Part shown: one piece after another, positions 1 through 8,249 of the stretch
How positions within the stretch are numbered: position 1 is the stretch's first letter
How the letters are laid out: every line of letters starts with the position of its first letter
From: Chrysogorgia sp. JL179-B06
Lineage: Eukaryota; Cnidaria; Anthozoa; Scleralcyonacea; Chrysogorgiidae
DNA: 64,000 bases
Assembly: GCA_035772405.1 (NCBI GenBank)
Contig: JAYKKM010000258.1
Span: 1,302,001 to 1,366,000, forward strand
Reading direction: 5' to 3'
Program-made: the position numbers and the translations under genes
The notes under the pieces: model-generated
Told to the model about the DNA's origin: nothing
Seen by the model: the letters and a program-made list of their open reading frames with translations, nothing else
Database searches by the model: none

Positions 1-313
1 TATTTGTTCCACTGTGGTATTCCACCATACTCACAGCGTGCTTTGTGACGTTAAAATCAAATAGAACGTTATGGGACTGCGTTCTAAAGTATTGCGACAA
101 GTATACAGACTCCAACACTTTTTTACTGATAGCATCCAAATCATCTTCTGGATCTGCTATGTTTTTGAGTGCCCTGAACGCCATATCTATATCTCCAGAC
201 ATCCTCCCACCGCTAACGCTTAACTTAGGGTCACTGTCTAGATGTCTCTTCGCTCTTCTTAATATTTTGTCTCTCTCGTAGTCTCTGTCCTCAAATCCAT
301 AACTTAGACTCAT
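1..313 (-). CDS. Polinton-associated gene of unknown function, truncated by window edge
   Basis: An open frame of 104 codons starts at an ATG read leftward from 313 and runs off the left edge without a stop. It begins with the residues MSLSYGFEDRDYERD and is rich in charged residues. The start lies only 4 bases past the stop codon of the 540-aa gene (318-1940), so both look like one compact leftward viral transcription unit. A TATA-like stretch (tgttataacat) sits just upstream of the ATG, as at the other genes of this block. I do not recognise the family; it could be any further Polinton gene. The call rests on openness, tight packing and the shared upstream motif. Confidence 0.65.
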   Translation of the reverse strand, partial: MSLSYGFEDRDYERDKILRRAKRHLDSDPKLSVSGGRMSGDIDMAFRALKNIADPEDDLDAISKKVLESVYLSQYFRTQSHNVLFDFNVTKHAVSMVEYHSGTN

Positions 314-317
314 TATG

Positions 318-1940
318 TTATAACACATATTTGCTTACTAAATAGCCAGACACAGCTGAAACCACTAGAACTAGCCCCAACTCTGTCGTGTTGTCACCTG
401 GTGTCACCTTTGGTGGCTTGCCAAGTGTCTCCAGGTGCTCTTCCTGGTGTACCACGTTTGGTGTCGTCAGACGATGCGTCACCTTTGGTTTATCAAGTGT
501 CTCCAGATGCTCTCCACCTTCTTGGTGTACTTTCTTGGCCTCCGTCGTTTCTGTGTAGTTTAACCCACTGTTTACTCCAAACTTCATACTCTGTGTGGCA
601 GTCTTCAACAGGTTGTTGTACCCAGCGATTTTGTTCTTGAGGATTACCACGTTACTTGGCATTAACCATGTAGACGGTGACAGCGCAAGATTTTGGACAA
701 CGTTAGTGTCTCTAATCGACTTGTTCATGTTTAGAATCCACGTTGACACGTCATAGTTTATGACGCTGTCCTCCACCAACTTGCGGAACTCTTGTTGAGT
801 CTCTAGACTACCTGCGGAACCACCAACGACTGACACACGTGTCCTCGCTTGTGCACCAAGTGTGGAGTAAACAAAGGCTTCTATGGACTGATTTAGGTAT
901 TGTCTCCCAATGTTGGTAAAACCATTCGACACCAGAGGAACGTATCGTTTGTAGTCGTTCTTAACATCGTTAATCGTGAAGACTCTCTCCTCACCTGTTG
1001 TACCGTCAGCAAGGACTTTACCCTGATAGTAATGTTTTTTAGGAATCTTGTCTGTCTTACCATACAATTCTCCAGCATCAAACTCTCTACTTATCGATCT
1101 CATACTCTCACCACCTTCCATCCTTCTGAGAAGTCTTCTAATAGTAAAGTACAGATGAAACCTCATTACACTCGTGATAACAGGGTGGACTTCTTGTGAG
1201 GGTGACAAGTGTTGTAACGACACTCCACAACAGAAACTTGCACAATACGTTGCAAACACGACTCTATAGTAGCTCTCATTATCGTCCCACTTTGACTTTG
1301 TCTTTGATGTGGTGATTAGTAGTATTGGTAACTTTGAGAGAAAGTAGTTCTTTTGATTAACGAAGACTCTAAAGTTATTCACTGGGTAGTTCAACACGTT
1401 TTCCGTTGGATAACCATCCCAAAGTCCCCAGTGGTTCTTACGACCTTTTGATAGTGGTTGGATAGTTCCACCAGATAGCCATATTTCTGGAAACTTGTCG
1501 TTGTGACCTTTTGGAGACTTGTTGTTGTGTAACCAAATCCACATACTCTTGTCGTTTTTGAAGGTATCACTAGTTATGTTCGTGCTTATGATGTCGTTGT
1601 TTCTAAAATATATATCAACACCATTAACCTCACCATCTTGTGAGACAGTTGGATCGAACTCAAACTTGCTCAAAGTGATGTGAGGGTACTTTTTCACTAG
1701 ATTCAGCTTAGCCACACGTACGGCATTAGCTATCTCTTTTTGGTTAACTATCATTGGTTTGTTTATCGTTAGATACTTAGTATACTCAGGGTTACTCTTA
1801 AACCTACTCGAGTCTATACTAATGTCACCAATATTAGTTTTCGTCACGAAGAATATATGTATGTGCATATTGTCGTCAACGTCAACAAAAAACCTATTCT
1901 CGTCAGCATAAGGATACTTTCTTTTGAACGCGTCCATCAT
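318..1940 (-). CDS. Polinton/adintovirus-associated 540-aa protein, possible virion component with C-terminal anchor
   Basis: A complete 540-codon frame starting with two consecutive Met codons. The N-terminal 330 residues are mixed alpha/beta without a motif I can name; a segment with WIWLHNN and PEIWLSGG lies near residues 130-155. The C-terminal quarter holds two copies of a short repeat (an EHLET motif followed by KP and VT, about residues 470-515) in a low-complexity linker. The last 20 residues are hydrophobic and resemble a tail anchor. It is transcribed divergently from the structural genes at 1958 with 17 bp between the start codons. Function is unknown; its place in the block suggests a role in virion assembly or membrane association, which is inference. 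Confidence 0.75.
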   Translation of the reverse strand: MMDAFKRKYPYADENRFFVDVDDNMHIHIFFVTKTNIGDISIDSSRFKSNPEYTKYLTINKPMIVNQKEIANAVRVAKLNLVKKYPHITLSKFEFDPTVSQDGEVNGVDIYFRNNDIISTNITSDTFKNDKSMWIWLHNNKSPKGHNDKFPEIWLSGGTIQPLSKGRKNHWGLWDGYPTENVLNYPVNNFRVFVNQKNYFLSKLPILLITTSKTKSKWDDNESYYRVVFATYCASFCCGVSLQHLSPSQEVHPVITSVMRFHLYFTIRRLLRRMEGGESMRSISREFDAGELYGKTDKIPKKHYYQGKVLADGTTGEERVFTINDVKNDYKRYVPLVSNGFTNIGRQYLNQSIEAFVYSTLGAQARTRVSVVGGSAGSLETQQEFRKLVEDSVINYDVSTWILNMNKSIRDTNVVQNLALSPSTWLMPSNVVILKNKIAGYNNLLKTATQSMKFGVNSGLNYTETTEAKKVHQEGGEHLETLDKPKVTHRLTTPNVVHQEEHLETLGKPPKVTPGDNTTELGLVLVVSAVSGYLVSKYVL

Positions 1941-1957
1941 AACATACCGTACGTTAT
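1941..1957. promoter_or_regulatory. 17-bp divergent promoter between viral gene blocks
   Basis: Only 17 bp (aacataccgtacgttat) separate the leftward ATG at 1940 from the rightward ATG at 1958. The sequence contains the palindrome cgtacg flanked by AT-rich TATA-like halves. Transcription of both blocks must start here or inside the neighbouring genes, unless polycistronic or upstream initiation occurs. Seen directly: spacing and symmetry. Inferred: promoter function. Confidence 0.45.
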
Positions 1958-2602
1958 ATGAGAGTGGTAGTATTGACTAGTGGTTCAACGAAAACTATGG
2001 ACCTACCAGAGTCAATTTTAGTGACAAACTCAGACCCTTACATATTGGTGAATAACGCAACTATCTTTTGGGATTACGTAAACGTAACCACAGCTAACAA
2101 CAAGATAACTTATAATAGTAGTGACCACGTTTTCAGCCCTGGGTACCACACCTTTAAAATGATCGCCGACGACTTGAAAGAGTTAGGAGACGTCAAGCTA
2201 GTGGCTAACAGACACGACTCGACGTGTACGATAACAACTGATCAACAAATAGAACTGTTTAAATTTGGACAACTTTTAGGGTTTGACGAAAACACTACAA
2301 TAGCCACCACAAAAACCAGTCCTAACGTTGTGAACGTTAACAGAGGACTAAGATACGTACAAGTAACATCTAATATTGTGGACAGATCTAAGAACATAGT
2401 TAACGGTAACAGAAGCGATTGTATCGCAGTACTGCCAATAACTAGCACACAGACATTAAAGGGCTCTGTACAACATTTTGGTGTTGGGTCGAAAATCCCA
2501 ATAAACAAAGGAGTCATCAACCAACTAGAGTTCAAGATAACAGATCAGGATGACAACAATATTAACACTGGTAAGGTTCTGCTAGATTTACATATCATGT
2601 AG
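1958..2602 (+). CDS. Polinton structural-like protein, candidate minor capsid/penton-type
   Basis: A 214-residue protein with an ATG start, 17 bp from the divergent gene. Composition (many Val, Thr, Asn, Ile; no long helices, no TM segment) fits an all-beta, jelly-roll-like fold. Residues 62-75 (SPGYHTFKMIADDL) and the segment around GLRYVQV near residue 130 look like conserved cores. Its stop codon is 5 bp before the integrase ATG at 2608. Position next to integrase and upstream of the major capsid gene suits the minor capsid (penton) or another vertex protein of Polinton/adintovirus virions. That assignment is inference from context and composition; fibre-like is the main alternative. Confidence 0.6.
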   Translation: MRVVVLTSGSTKTMDLPESILVTNSDPYILVNNATIFWDYVNVTTANNKITYNSSDHVFSPGYHTFKMIADDLKELGDVKLVANRHDSTCTITTDQQIELFKFGQLLGFDENTTIATTKTSPNVVNVNRGLRYVQVTSNIVDRSKNIVNGNRSDCIAVLPITSTQTLKGSVQHFGVGSKIPINKGVINQLEFKITDQDDNNINTGKVLLDLHIM

Positions 2603-2607
2603 TGTAT

Positions 2608-3694
2608 ATGAACATAGAGCAAGAACTAAGAGATATTTACTATAATCCATCAACTGGTTACCAATCTGCTGAGAGGCTGTACCAAAAGGCACAAGAAGAT
2701 GGACTAAGTGTTAGTAGGGCAAAGATAAAGGACTGGCTAAAATCTCAAGACACATACACCAGATACAAACCAGTTGTTAAGAAACACAAGTTTAGACAAA
2801 CGTTTGTTGACTATCTGGGTGAGCAGATACAGATGGACTTGGTTGATATGGGCAAGTACAAGCACAAGAACAATGGGTACTACTGGATACTAACAGCCAC
2901 TGAGATCCTTAGTAGGTATGCTTTCGCAATACCTGTCTATAGGAAAGACACGAAAAACATGACTAAAGCTGTCACAGAGTTACTAGAGAAGGTTAAGGTT
3001 AGATTTGGTGAGTATCCAAAGTTGGCTCAGTTTGACGATGGTAAGGAATTCTACAACGTTGGTGTGAAGGATCTATTGGATAAACACGACGTGAAATACT
3101 TCAGCACGAACTCTGATAAAAAGGCAGCAGTCGTGGAACGGTTTAACAGAACACTCAAGACGTCTATGTGGAAATACTTCTACAGTAAGGGAACGTACAA
3201 GTGGATAGACATTTTAGGTCAGCTCGTTGAGAACTACAACAATACCAAACACAGTACTATTCTAATGAAACCTAAAGATGTGAGCAAGAAAAACGAAAAC
3301 GAAGTATGGACGACATTGTTTGGACACCATTTCGGTGACTACCCACTACCAAAGTTTAAAGTAGGTGAGACTTCATGTCAGGATATCAAAGTACAAGAGC
3401 ATATTCGCGAAAGGGTACGAGGCTAACTTCACTGAGGAGCTATTCAAAGTGACAAAGGTCATACGTGGTGACCCTACCGTGTACGAGATAGAGGACCATG
3501 AAGGGGAACCTATCACTGGTAAGTTTTATGAGGAAGAGTTGTCAGCTGTTGATAAAAAAGACGACGTATACAAAGTTGAGAAGATACTAAAGAGAAAGAA
3601 GGTGGGAGGTAAGAATATGGCTTTGATTAAGTGGCTTGGCTATGATAGTAAACATAACTCATGGATACCAGAAAGTGATATTCAAAATATCTAG
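2608..3694 (+). CDS. Polinton integrase (DDE/RVE fold, C-terminal chromodomain), frameshifted
   Basis: Retrovirus-type integrase that would insert the element's DNA. I choose the ATG at 2608 over the GTG at 2602. Numbered from that GTG, residues 75-215 hold the RVE core: D79 in QMDLVDM, D145 in FDDGKEF and E179 in VVERFNRT form the D,D,E triad. The first frame ends at 3426. The adjacent frame (open to 3694) continues the family architecture with an SH3-like segment (FAKGYEANF) and a chromodomain (KVEKILKRK, then IKWLGY and SWIPESDI). A one-base frame change near 3370-3380 therefore splits the gene. Polinton integrases typically end in a chromodomain, so this is one broken gene rather than two; programmed frameshifting is possible but unsupported. 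Confidence 0.88.
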
Positions 3695-3703
3695 TAGTAT
3701 ATA

Positions 3704-5131
3704 ATGGCTGAAGGAGGGTTCGATGAAATCGAAATGCAAGATCGTGACAAGTTTGAGGAGCGTAAATACGAGAAGTTAGAAGAAGAGCTCAACACACTCA
3801 ATAATATAGTCTCAGAACACGGGACAACGCAAGAACTTAGTGTTATACGCAGAAGAATCACTAGGGTGAAATTCGAACTAGAGAAGATAGACATAGCACG
3901 CAGAGTACAAGACAGATATACGGAGACATCATTCACGAGTGGAAAAGACGGGAAAACAGTTTTAATCACTAGTAAGGGCAGTGATGTCACCACTAAGACC
4001 TCGGCAGTAGTATTTGCTAAACCAGAGTCATATGATGACGTCCACGACGCGAGTTTCGATTTAGCTTTTGAAGAGGTGGGCGAAATAGAAAGAAGGTTGG
4101 GTAAACTAAACGAAACCAACAAAGAGTTAGTAGTAAATGGTATAAAAAGAACCAATCTAATAGATAGAAAAATACGTAAATTGTATAAAAAAAGACTTAG
4201 TCATGACGACGTGTCAAGGAATATAGTCAACAGGTCATACGTATCAACCTCAGGGTCTATTTTTTTCAAACCGGTAGGAGAAGATGGTGAATATTTGAGA
4301 CCTAAACTAATACTAAAACCTGGAAAAACTGGTTTGATCTTCAGTACAGATAATAGAAGTAAGAGTGCGATTGAACAGTTTAAGCAGTTGGTCGAACAAA
4401 TCCCCAATACCACAACAACTGACGCTAAAACAGACAACACCCCAACAACTGACCATAGAACAGAAGACACCACAGCTACAAGTGAAGACTTCCCAGTAAT
4501 TGGAATAGAATCGAACCAAAATAATGTATTTGGGTTAACAGAAAAAGAAAATAGCGAGTTAAGAGGCGTCCTAGACTCAAGCGATACAATCGACTCAACC
4601 ACTAGACCACAATTTCTAAAAGCACAAGCCGACTATTTTCAGGACACTATTAATTGGACCATGGACCTTCTTAGCGAAGAGGAAGTTGGTTCCACAGAGG
4701 AGTTCGAGTTGAATGAGAGAGTGGTAGGTCTCGAGACAGCTAAGGACAGAACCTTAGATCAATTGGAACGTGAGACTGTTAGGGAGCGACAAGAAGAGGA
4801 CATCACTCGGTTACAAAAAATAAAGGAGTGGTTTATGGAAAATTGGTTGGGTGCCTCAGCTTTAGGAATAACCATAGCCTCTTTTATCACCACAATTATA
4901 ATATCTGCTAGAAGTGTTATCTTCAAAGGTGGTCAAGCACTTGGAAAACTAGGAAAAGCTATAGCTAATCTAGCCGCAAAGGCTGGCCCTCTACTGTCTG
5001 GACTGCTAAACATGGTGGCGACTGTGCTAAAGTGGGGAGCTGCAGGCATATCTTGGTTAGCGTCTAATTTATGGATCATAGCGATAGCACTAGCTTGGTT
5101 CGTCTACGATCAGTACAAACAGAGGAAATAA
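3704..5131 (+). CDS. Polinton-associated coiled-coil and membrane protein (475 aa)
   Basis: Complete 475-codon gene with ATG at 3704 immediately after a gtatata motif. Residues 1-60 and 105-165 are highly charged with heptad-like spacing (KFEERKYEKLEEEL), predicting coiled coils. Residues 235-260 are a Thr/Asp-rich linker. The last about 100 residues contain a hydrophobic helix (about 385-402), a Gly/Ala/Lys-rich amphipathic stretch (405-445) and a final hydrophobic helix with aromatic residues (452-468). The design, a soluble coiled-coil head with a membrane-active tail, fits a virion protein that touches membrane during entry or assembly, but no catalytic motif is visible and the family is not one I can name. 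It sits between integrase and major capsid genes. Confidence 0.75.
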   Translation: MAEGGFDEIEMQDRDKFEERKYEKLEEELNTLNNIVSEHGTTQELSVIRRRITRVKFELEKIDIARRVQDRYTETSFTSGKDGKTVLITSKGSDVTTKTSAVVFAKPESYDDVHDASFDLAFEEVGEIERRLGKLNETNKELVVNGIKRTNLIDRKIRKLYKKRLSHDDVSRNIVNRSYVSTSGSIFFKPVGEDGEYLRPKLILKPGKTGLIFSTDNRSKSAIEQFKQLVEQIPNTTTTDAKTDNTPTTDHRTEDTTATSEDFPVIGIESNQNNVFGLTEKENSELRGVLDSSDTIDSTTRPQFLKAQADYFQDTINWTMDLLSEEEVGSTEEFELNERVVGLETAKDRTLDQLERETVRERQEEDITRLQKIKEWFMENWLGASALGITIASFITTIIISARSVIFKGGQALGKLGKAIANLAAKAGPLLSGLLNMVATVLKWGAAGISWLASNLWIIAIALAWFVYDQYKQRK

Positions 5132-5151
5132 AACATGTGTTATAATATAGT

Positions 5152-6384
5152 ATGAACACTAACGAGAGAGAGTTGCTTCCTGGATATAGACGTCGCGGAA
5201 TATCTTCTATCAAAGGCACAAGAACCCGTCACGTTGTAACGCTAAACCCCAACAAAGCCAATCCAGGGGAAGAGTTATACATCGACATCCCCAAAACAAA
5301 GGGTAACACTTGTTTGGTACCCTCTAGTCTCCATCTTCTATTCGACTTTAAGAGTTCGAACGTGAAATCATGGTTTCTTAACAACCTTTCGAGACTACTA
5401 CTCGAGAGACTGGTGGTAAAACTAGCAGGTGAGACTGTGTACGACAACAGTGGTGAGAGCGTAATCGGTACGTATAAAGACCTCTGGAAATCTAGCAGTG
5501 AGCGAGACCAGATGATCGAATATGGTATAGCAAACGAGAACCTTCGAAAGTTAATCTCAAAGGACGACAGTGGTGCAGCCAGTGGAGACACACAAAAAGT
5601 TAGTGATGGACTGATGTTCTCCGTCCATGACACTAAACAAAAGATTCAAATAGACAAGATTCTAGAAGATCATGGTCTATACGCACCATACAACATGAAC
5701 AACAATTTCAGGTACATAATCACACTCCCCAAAGCTTCTGATATTATGGTGGCTCAATCTGGATCTGCTGTGGCTGGCTATACGTTAGAGAACCTCGAGT
5801 TAGAGTACGAAACTATCGAGAGTCAAGAGATTGCTGATGAAGTATCGTCTCTATACGCATCCGGTAGGTCTCTATCATACGAACACGTCACGCTAATGAA
5901 GACTGTGGAGTGGGATAAAGGAATCACACTCGTGAATGAGAATATTAATCTACCGAGAAAATCGATGAAATCTGTCGTTTTACTCTTCACAAATAAAACA
6001 AGAACTGATAGTGAAGAGTTCATCTATCCAAACATAGAGTCAGTCAAACTCACCATAGAAGGCGTGCCAAATATGGTATACAGTCAAGGAATACCTAAAT
6101 CAAGACTATGGGGAGAAGCAAAAAGACTATTCGGACAACTAAACTATGACTATATGACTGTCCAAAAGTTTTACAAAGACGGTTTCGCTTTGGTTATTGA
6201 CCTTAGGTCTATCGAAGACAACGATAAGGTTGCAACTGGAAAGAAGATCGTGAACACCCAGTCAGGAATACTGATGGAAATCACTAAAGAAGCCACAACA
6301 GCGAACGTCATGTGTAAAATATTCGTACTCTCCGACGGTCTTGTAAACCTCATCAACAATGATCTACAATCAATCCAGTACTAA
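5152..6384 (+). CDS. MCP: Major capsid protein, double-jelly-roll hexon type (Polinton/adintovirus)
   Basis: A 410-residue protein with start ATG directly after a TATAATATAGT motif. Two signatures of Polinton/adintovirus major capsid proteins are visible: an N-terminal beta segment around VKLAGETVYDN followed by YKDLW (about residues 90-112), and a C-terminal strand-turn module with KLTIEGVPNMVYSQGI (about 300-315) followed by a conserved W near the start of a helix. This protein would form the trimeric capsomers of an icosahedral shell. It is somewhat shorter than many relatives, with no frameshift or stop, so the capsid gene is intact at the reading-frame level. The packaging ATPase follows within 17 bp. 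Confidence 0.85.
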   Translation: MNTNERELLPGYRRRGISSIKGTRTRHVVTLNPNKANPGEELYIDIPKTKGNTCLVPSSLHLLFDFKSSNVKSWFLNNLSRLLLERLVVKLAGETVYDNSGESVIGTYKDLWKSSSERDQMIEYGIANENLRKLISKDDSGAASGDTQKVSDGLMFSVHDTKQKIQIDKILEDHGLYAPYNMNNNFRYIITLPKASDIMVAQSGSAVAGYTLENLELEYETIESQEIADEVSSLYASGRSLSYEHVTLMKTVEWDKGITLVNENINLPRKSMKSVVLLFTNKTRTDSEEFIYPNIESVKLTIEGVPNMVYSQGIPKSRLWGEAKRLFGQLNYDYMTVQKFYKDGFALVIDLRSIEDNDKVATGKKIVNTQSGILMEITKEATTANVMCKIFVLSDGLVNLINNDLQSIQY

Positions 6385-6400
6385 ACATATAGTATTCTAT

Positions 6401-7039
6401 ATGAAAACACCTTTCAACATGCTAATTGTTGGTATGACAGCCTGCGGTAAAACGTACTACCTCTTGGATATGATAGAGAAAGACTACATGAATCACTTCG
6501 ATTTTATCATTCTTATATGTCCAACATTTGAATGGAACAAAACGTACACAGAGTGGAAATACTTGAGAGACCCAAACTTCATAGCTATTCAGTGTGAGCA
6601 GGACAAGGTCGACGTAGTTCTTAAATATGTGACTGATACTTATAAAGGCACCAACTCGTTAATAGTGTTAGACGATTGTGCTGGTGGGCAGGACGTTAAA
6701 AACAGAACAAGTGAACTAGTTAAACTAGCCTTTAGCGCTAGACACTACAACCTATCCACAATAGTCATAACACAACAACTAACCTCAATTAGTAAACCAT
6801 ATCGTGAGAACATCTCAAAGTTAGTAACATTCTACAACCCTAACAGAAACGATATGAAAATTATCGTAGACGATTATCTCAACGGAGTTGATAAAGTGGA
6901 AATTCAGAAAATAATAAGACAGTTGAAAGACAACGAGTACGCAAGACTGGAGATATTTCTAAGACACCCGTACTTGTACGAAATAGTTATTCCGCAAAAA
7001 CAAAACACATCGTATAGTATAGGACATGCCAAAACGTAA
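6401..7039 (+). CDS. Genome-packaging ATPase, A32/FtsK-HerA type
   Basis: P-loop ATPase expected to pump DNA into the capsid. I start it at the ATG at 6401, just after the AT-rich motif catatagtattctat and 17 bp past the capsid stop, rather than at the in-frame ATG at 6359 inside the capsid gene. Walker A is GMTACGKT at residues 11-18, Walker B is SLIVLDDCAG around 86-95 with the double Asp, and a sensor-like TQQ follows near 139-141. Length (212 aa) suits the small viral A32-like ATPases of Polintons, virophages and related viruses. Its last 14 bases overlap the next gene. The frame is intact. Confidence 0.9.
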   Translation: MKTPFNMLIVGMTACGKTYYLLDMIEKDYMNHFDFIILICPTFEWNKTYTEWKYLRDPNFIAIQCEQDKVDVVLKYVTDTYKGTNSLIVLDDCAGGQDVKNRTSELVKLAFSARHYNLSTIVITQQLTSISKPYRENISKLVTFYNPNRNDMKIIVDDYLNGVDKVEIQKIIRQLKDNEYARLEIFLRHPYLYEIVIPQKQNTSYSIGHAKT

Positions 7040-7574
7040 GACAAAAAATACTGATACAATTGATGAACTAATTGAAGACATACGAGAAGCAGAACAGGAA
7101 GTGATTGATGAACCACAAATCGACACATCACAAGTTGACGACACTCCTCAAACTGATGTAGACAAGAAACGAGACGAACTAAGAAGACTCTCAGAGGACG
7201 GTGAGATAGACAAACCCATCGCTTATCTCAAAAAGGCCTCAGATAAAGTTATCAACAAGATCTACGAAGAATGGGAGGTAAAAAGAATGGAGAAAGCGAA
7301 CGTGTTTCTCTGTGACCTTTTAATAAGCAAGTTCGCCCACGCGTTAGGAGGGTTCAACGCTATTGAATCACCTGAAAAGCTCGAAAAAGAGTTGATTACT
7401 GACCAGCTACTTAAAAGAGACGTAGAGAAGTTTATATCATACGTATCCCCCTACCTCCCTTGTTTAGGGTTGTTATCGGGTGGACTAACAACTAGTAAAC
7501 ACGTATTTAGCCATATGTCTAGAGGGGAAATCCCCGAGGGGGAACCCCCGAACGAAGGAGACAGTGCTATCTAG
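7026..7574 (+). CDS. Unknown 182-aa protein at end of virion module
   Basis: ATG at 7026 overlaps the end of the ATPase gene by 14 bp and follows the motif tatagtataggac. Residues 1-60 are very acidic (many Asp, Glu, Gln, Thr) and probably disordered. Residues 65-130 look helical. A more hydrophobic segment (SYVSPYLPCLGLLSGGL, about 138-154) precedes a Pro/Glu-rich tail. No motif or family is recognised. Tight coupling to the packaging ATPase suggests co-expression and perhaps a packaging or scaffold role, which is inference only. Confidence 0.65.
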   Translation: MPKRKTKNTDTIDELIEDIREAEQEVIDEPQIDTSQVDDTPQTDVDKKRDELRRLSEDGEIDKPIAYLKKASDKVINKIYEEWEVKRMEKANVFLCDLLISKFAHALGGFNAIESPEKLEKELITDQLLKRDVEKFISYVSPYLPCLGLLSGGLTTSKHVFSHMSRGEIPEGEPPNEGDSAI

Positions 7575-7931
7575 TTACAATATTAGCGGAAGCGAGTCGA
7601 AGACGATGTATCACACTACTATGTTCTTCAAGACGGAATGTGTGACAAACGACACAGCTGTGTCACTTTTTCCGGATACATTGTCTTAGATTGCGTAACA
7701 AACGACACAGCTGTGTCACTCGCACGGATAAGTATAATGGACTGGGAAAAGAAGTCCAACTCATGATTCGAACGCCCTTAGTGAGTGTGTACAACGCTTA
7801 ACCCCGCGAGCCACCACACCCATAGTAAGTTATACACTCATTTTATAGTATTTAAGTGAACCAAATTTTGGTTAGCGAACGTAGGTCCACACGGCTAAAC
7901 CACACACTATTCCAAATCGTGTAGATTCCTA
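7575..7931. other. Non-coding gap between two viral genes
   Basis: About 360 bp without a supported gene. It contains the duplicated palindromic motif at 7645-7720 described separately and, near 7835-7855, AT-rich sequence that could serve as terminator or promoter for the flanking genes. Nothing else is recognisable. Confidence 0.5.
7645..7720. repeat. Direct repeat of a 23-bp palindrome-containing motif, 53-bp spacing
   Basis: The sequence ACAAACGACACAGCTGTGTC followed by ACT occurs at 7645-7667 and again at 7698-7720. The core GACACAGCTGTGTC is a perfect 14-bp palindrome. Both copies are followed 6-7 bases later by CGGATA. Paired palindromic motifs at a fixed distance resemble a binding site for a dimeric protein. 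They lie in the only sizeable gap of the viral block. Confidence 0.7.
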
Positions 7932-8249
7932 ATGGATCTGACTTCTGGAAAACCGTCCTTGTATCGCCGTGTTCTACACTACTCTCCAGGGCTCCAGCGC
8001 TCATACACGGTAATGAGCGCTGGATCCCTGGAGAGTAGCGTAGAACGTTTGGAATCAGTAGAGAAAAAGATAATGAGACTCAACAAAGATTTGTTATTCA
8101 CCTATCAAATTAGAAAGCTCAAACGACAACTTTTCGCTAAGAGTAGCTTAGAACGTAAGGAACTAGACGAGGAGTTTAAACATACTGTACTTGGGAAAAG
8201 GATGGCCAGTTGTAAAAGAGAGTTGCGGCTTCTACGTACTAATATTTGA
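7932..8249 (+). CDS. Small basic helical protein, 105 aa, with embedded hairpin
   Basis: An ATG-started frame of 105 codons rich in Lys, Arg and Leu. Residues 35-100 would form one or two long basic helices (RLESVEKKIMRLNKDL, then QIRKLKRQLF), suggesting nucleic-acid binding or coiled-coil assembly. Codons 14-39 are formed by the two arms of the near-perfect inverted repeat at 7971-8046. It is the last frame before clearly non-coding sequence, so I attach it to the Polinton, but it could also be a chance frame. Family not recognised. Confidence 0.45.
   Translation: MDLTSGKPSLYRRVLHYSPGLQRSYTVMSAGSLESSVERLESVEKKIMRLNKDLLFTYQIRKLKRQLFAKSSLERKELDEEFKHTVLGKRMASCKRELRLLRTNI
7971..8046. repeat. 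Long hairpin: 34-bp arms, 8-bp loop
   Basis: Left arm 7971-8004 and right arm 8013-8046 are reverse complements with 2 mismatches in 34; the loop is acacggta. The arms include ccagcgctcat and its complement. Such a stem would extrude as a cruciform in DNA or form a very stable RNA hairpin. It falls inside the 105-codon frame near the right end of the viral block. Confidence 0.9.

Noticed and set aside
3691..4155. 154-codon minus-strand frame opposite the coiled-coil gene
   Set aside because: Ser/Leu-rich shadow of the plus-strand gene at 3704-5131, which has the better start context and fits the packed gene order.
5229..5633. 134-codon minus-strand frame opposite the capsid gene
   Set aside because: Antisense shadow of the recognised major capsid protein.
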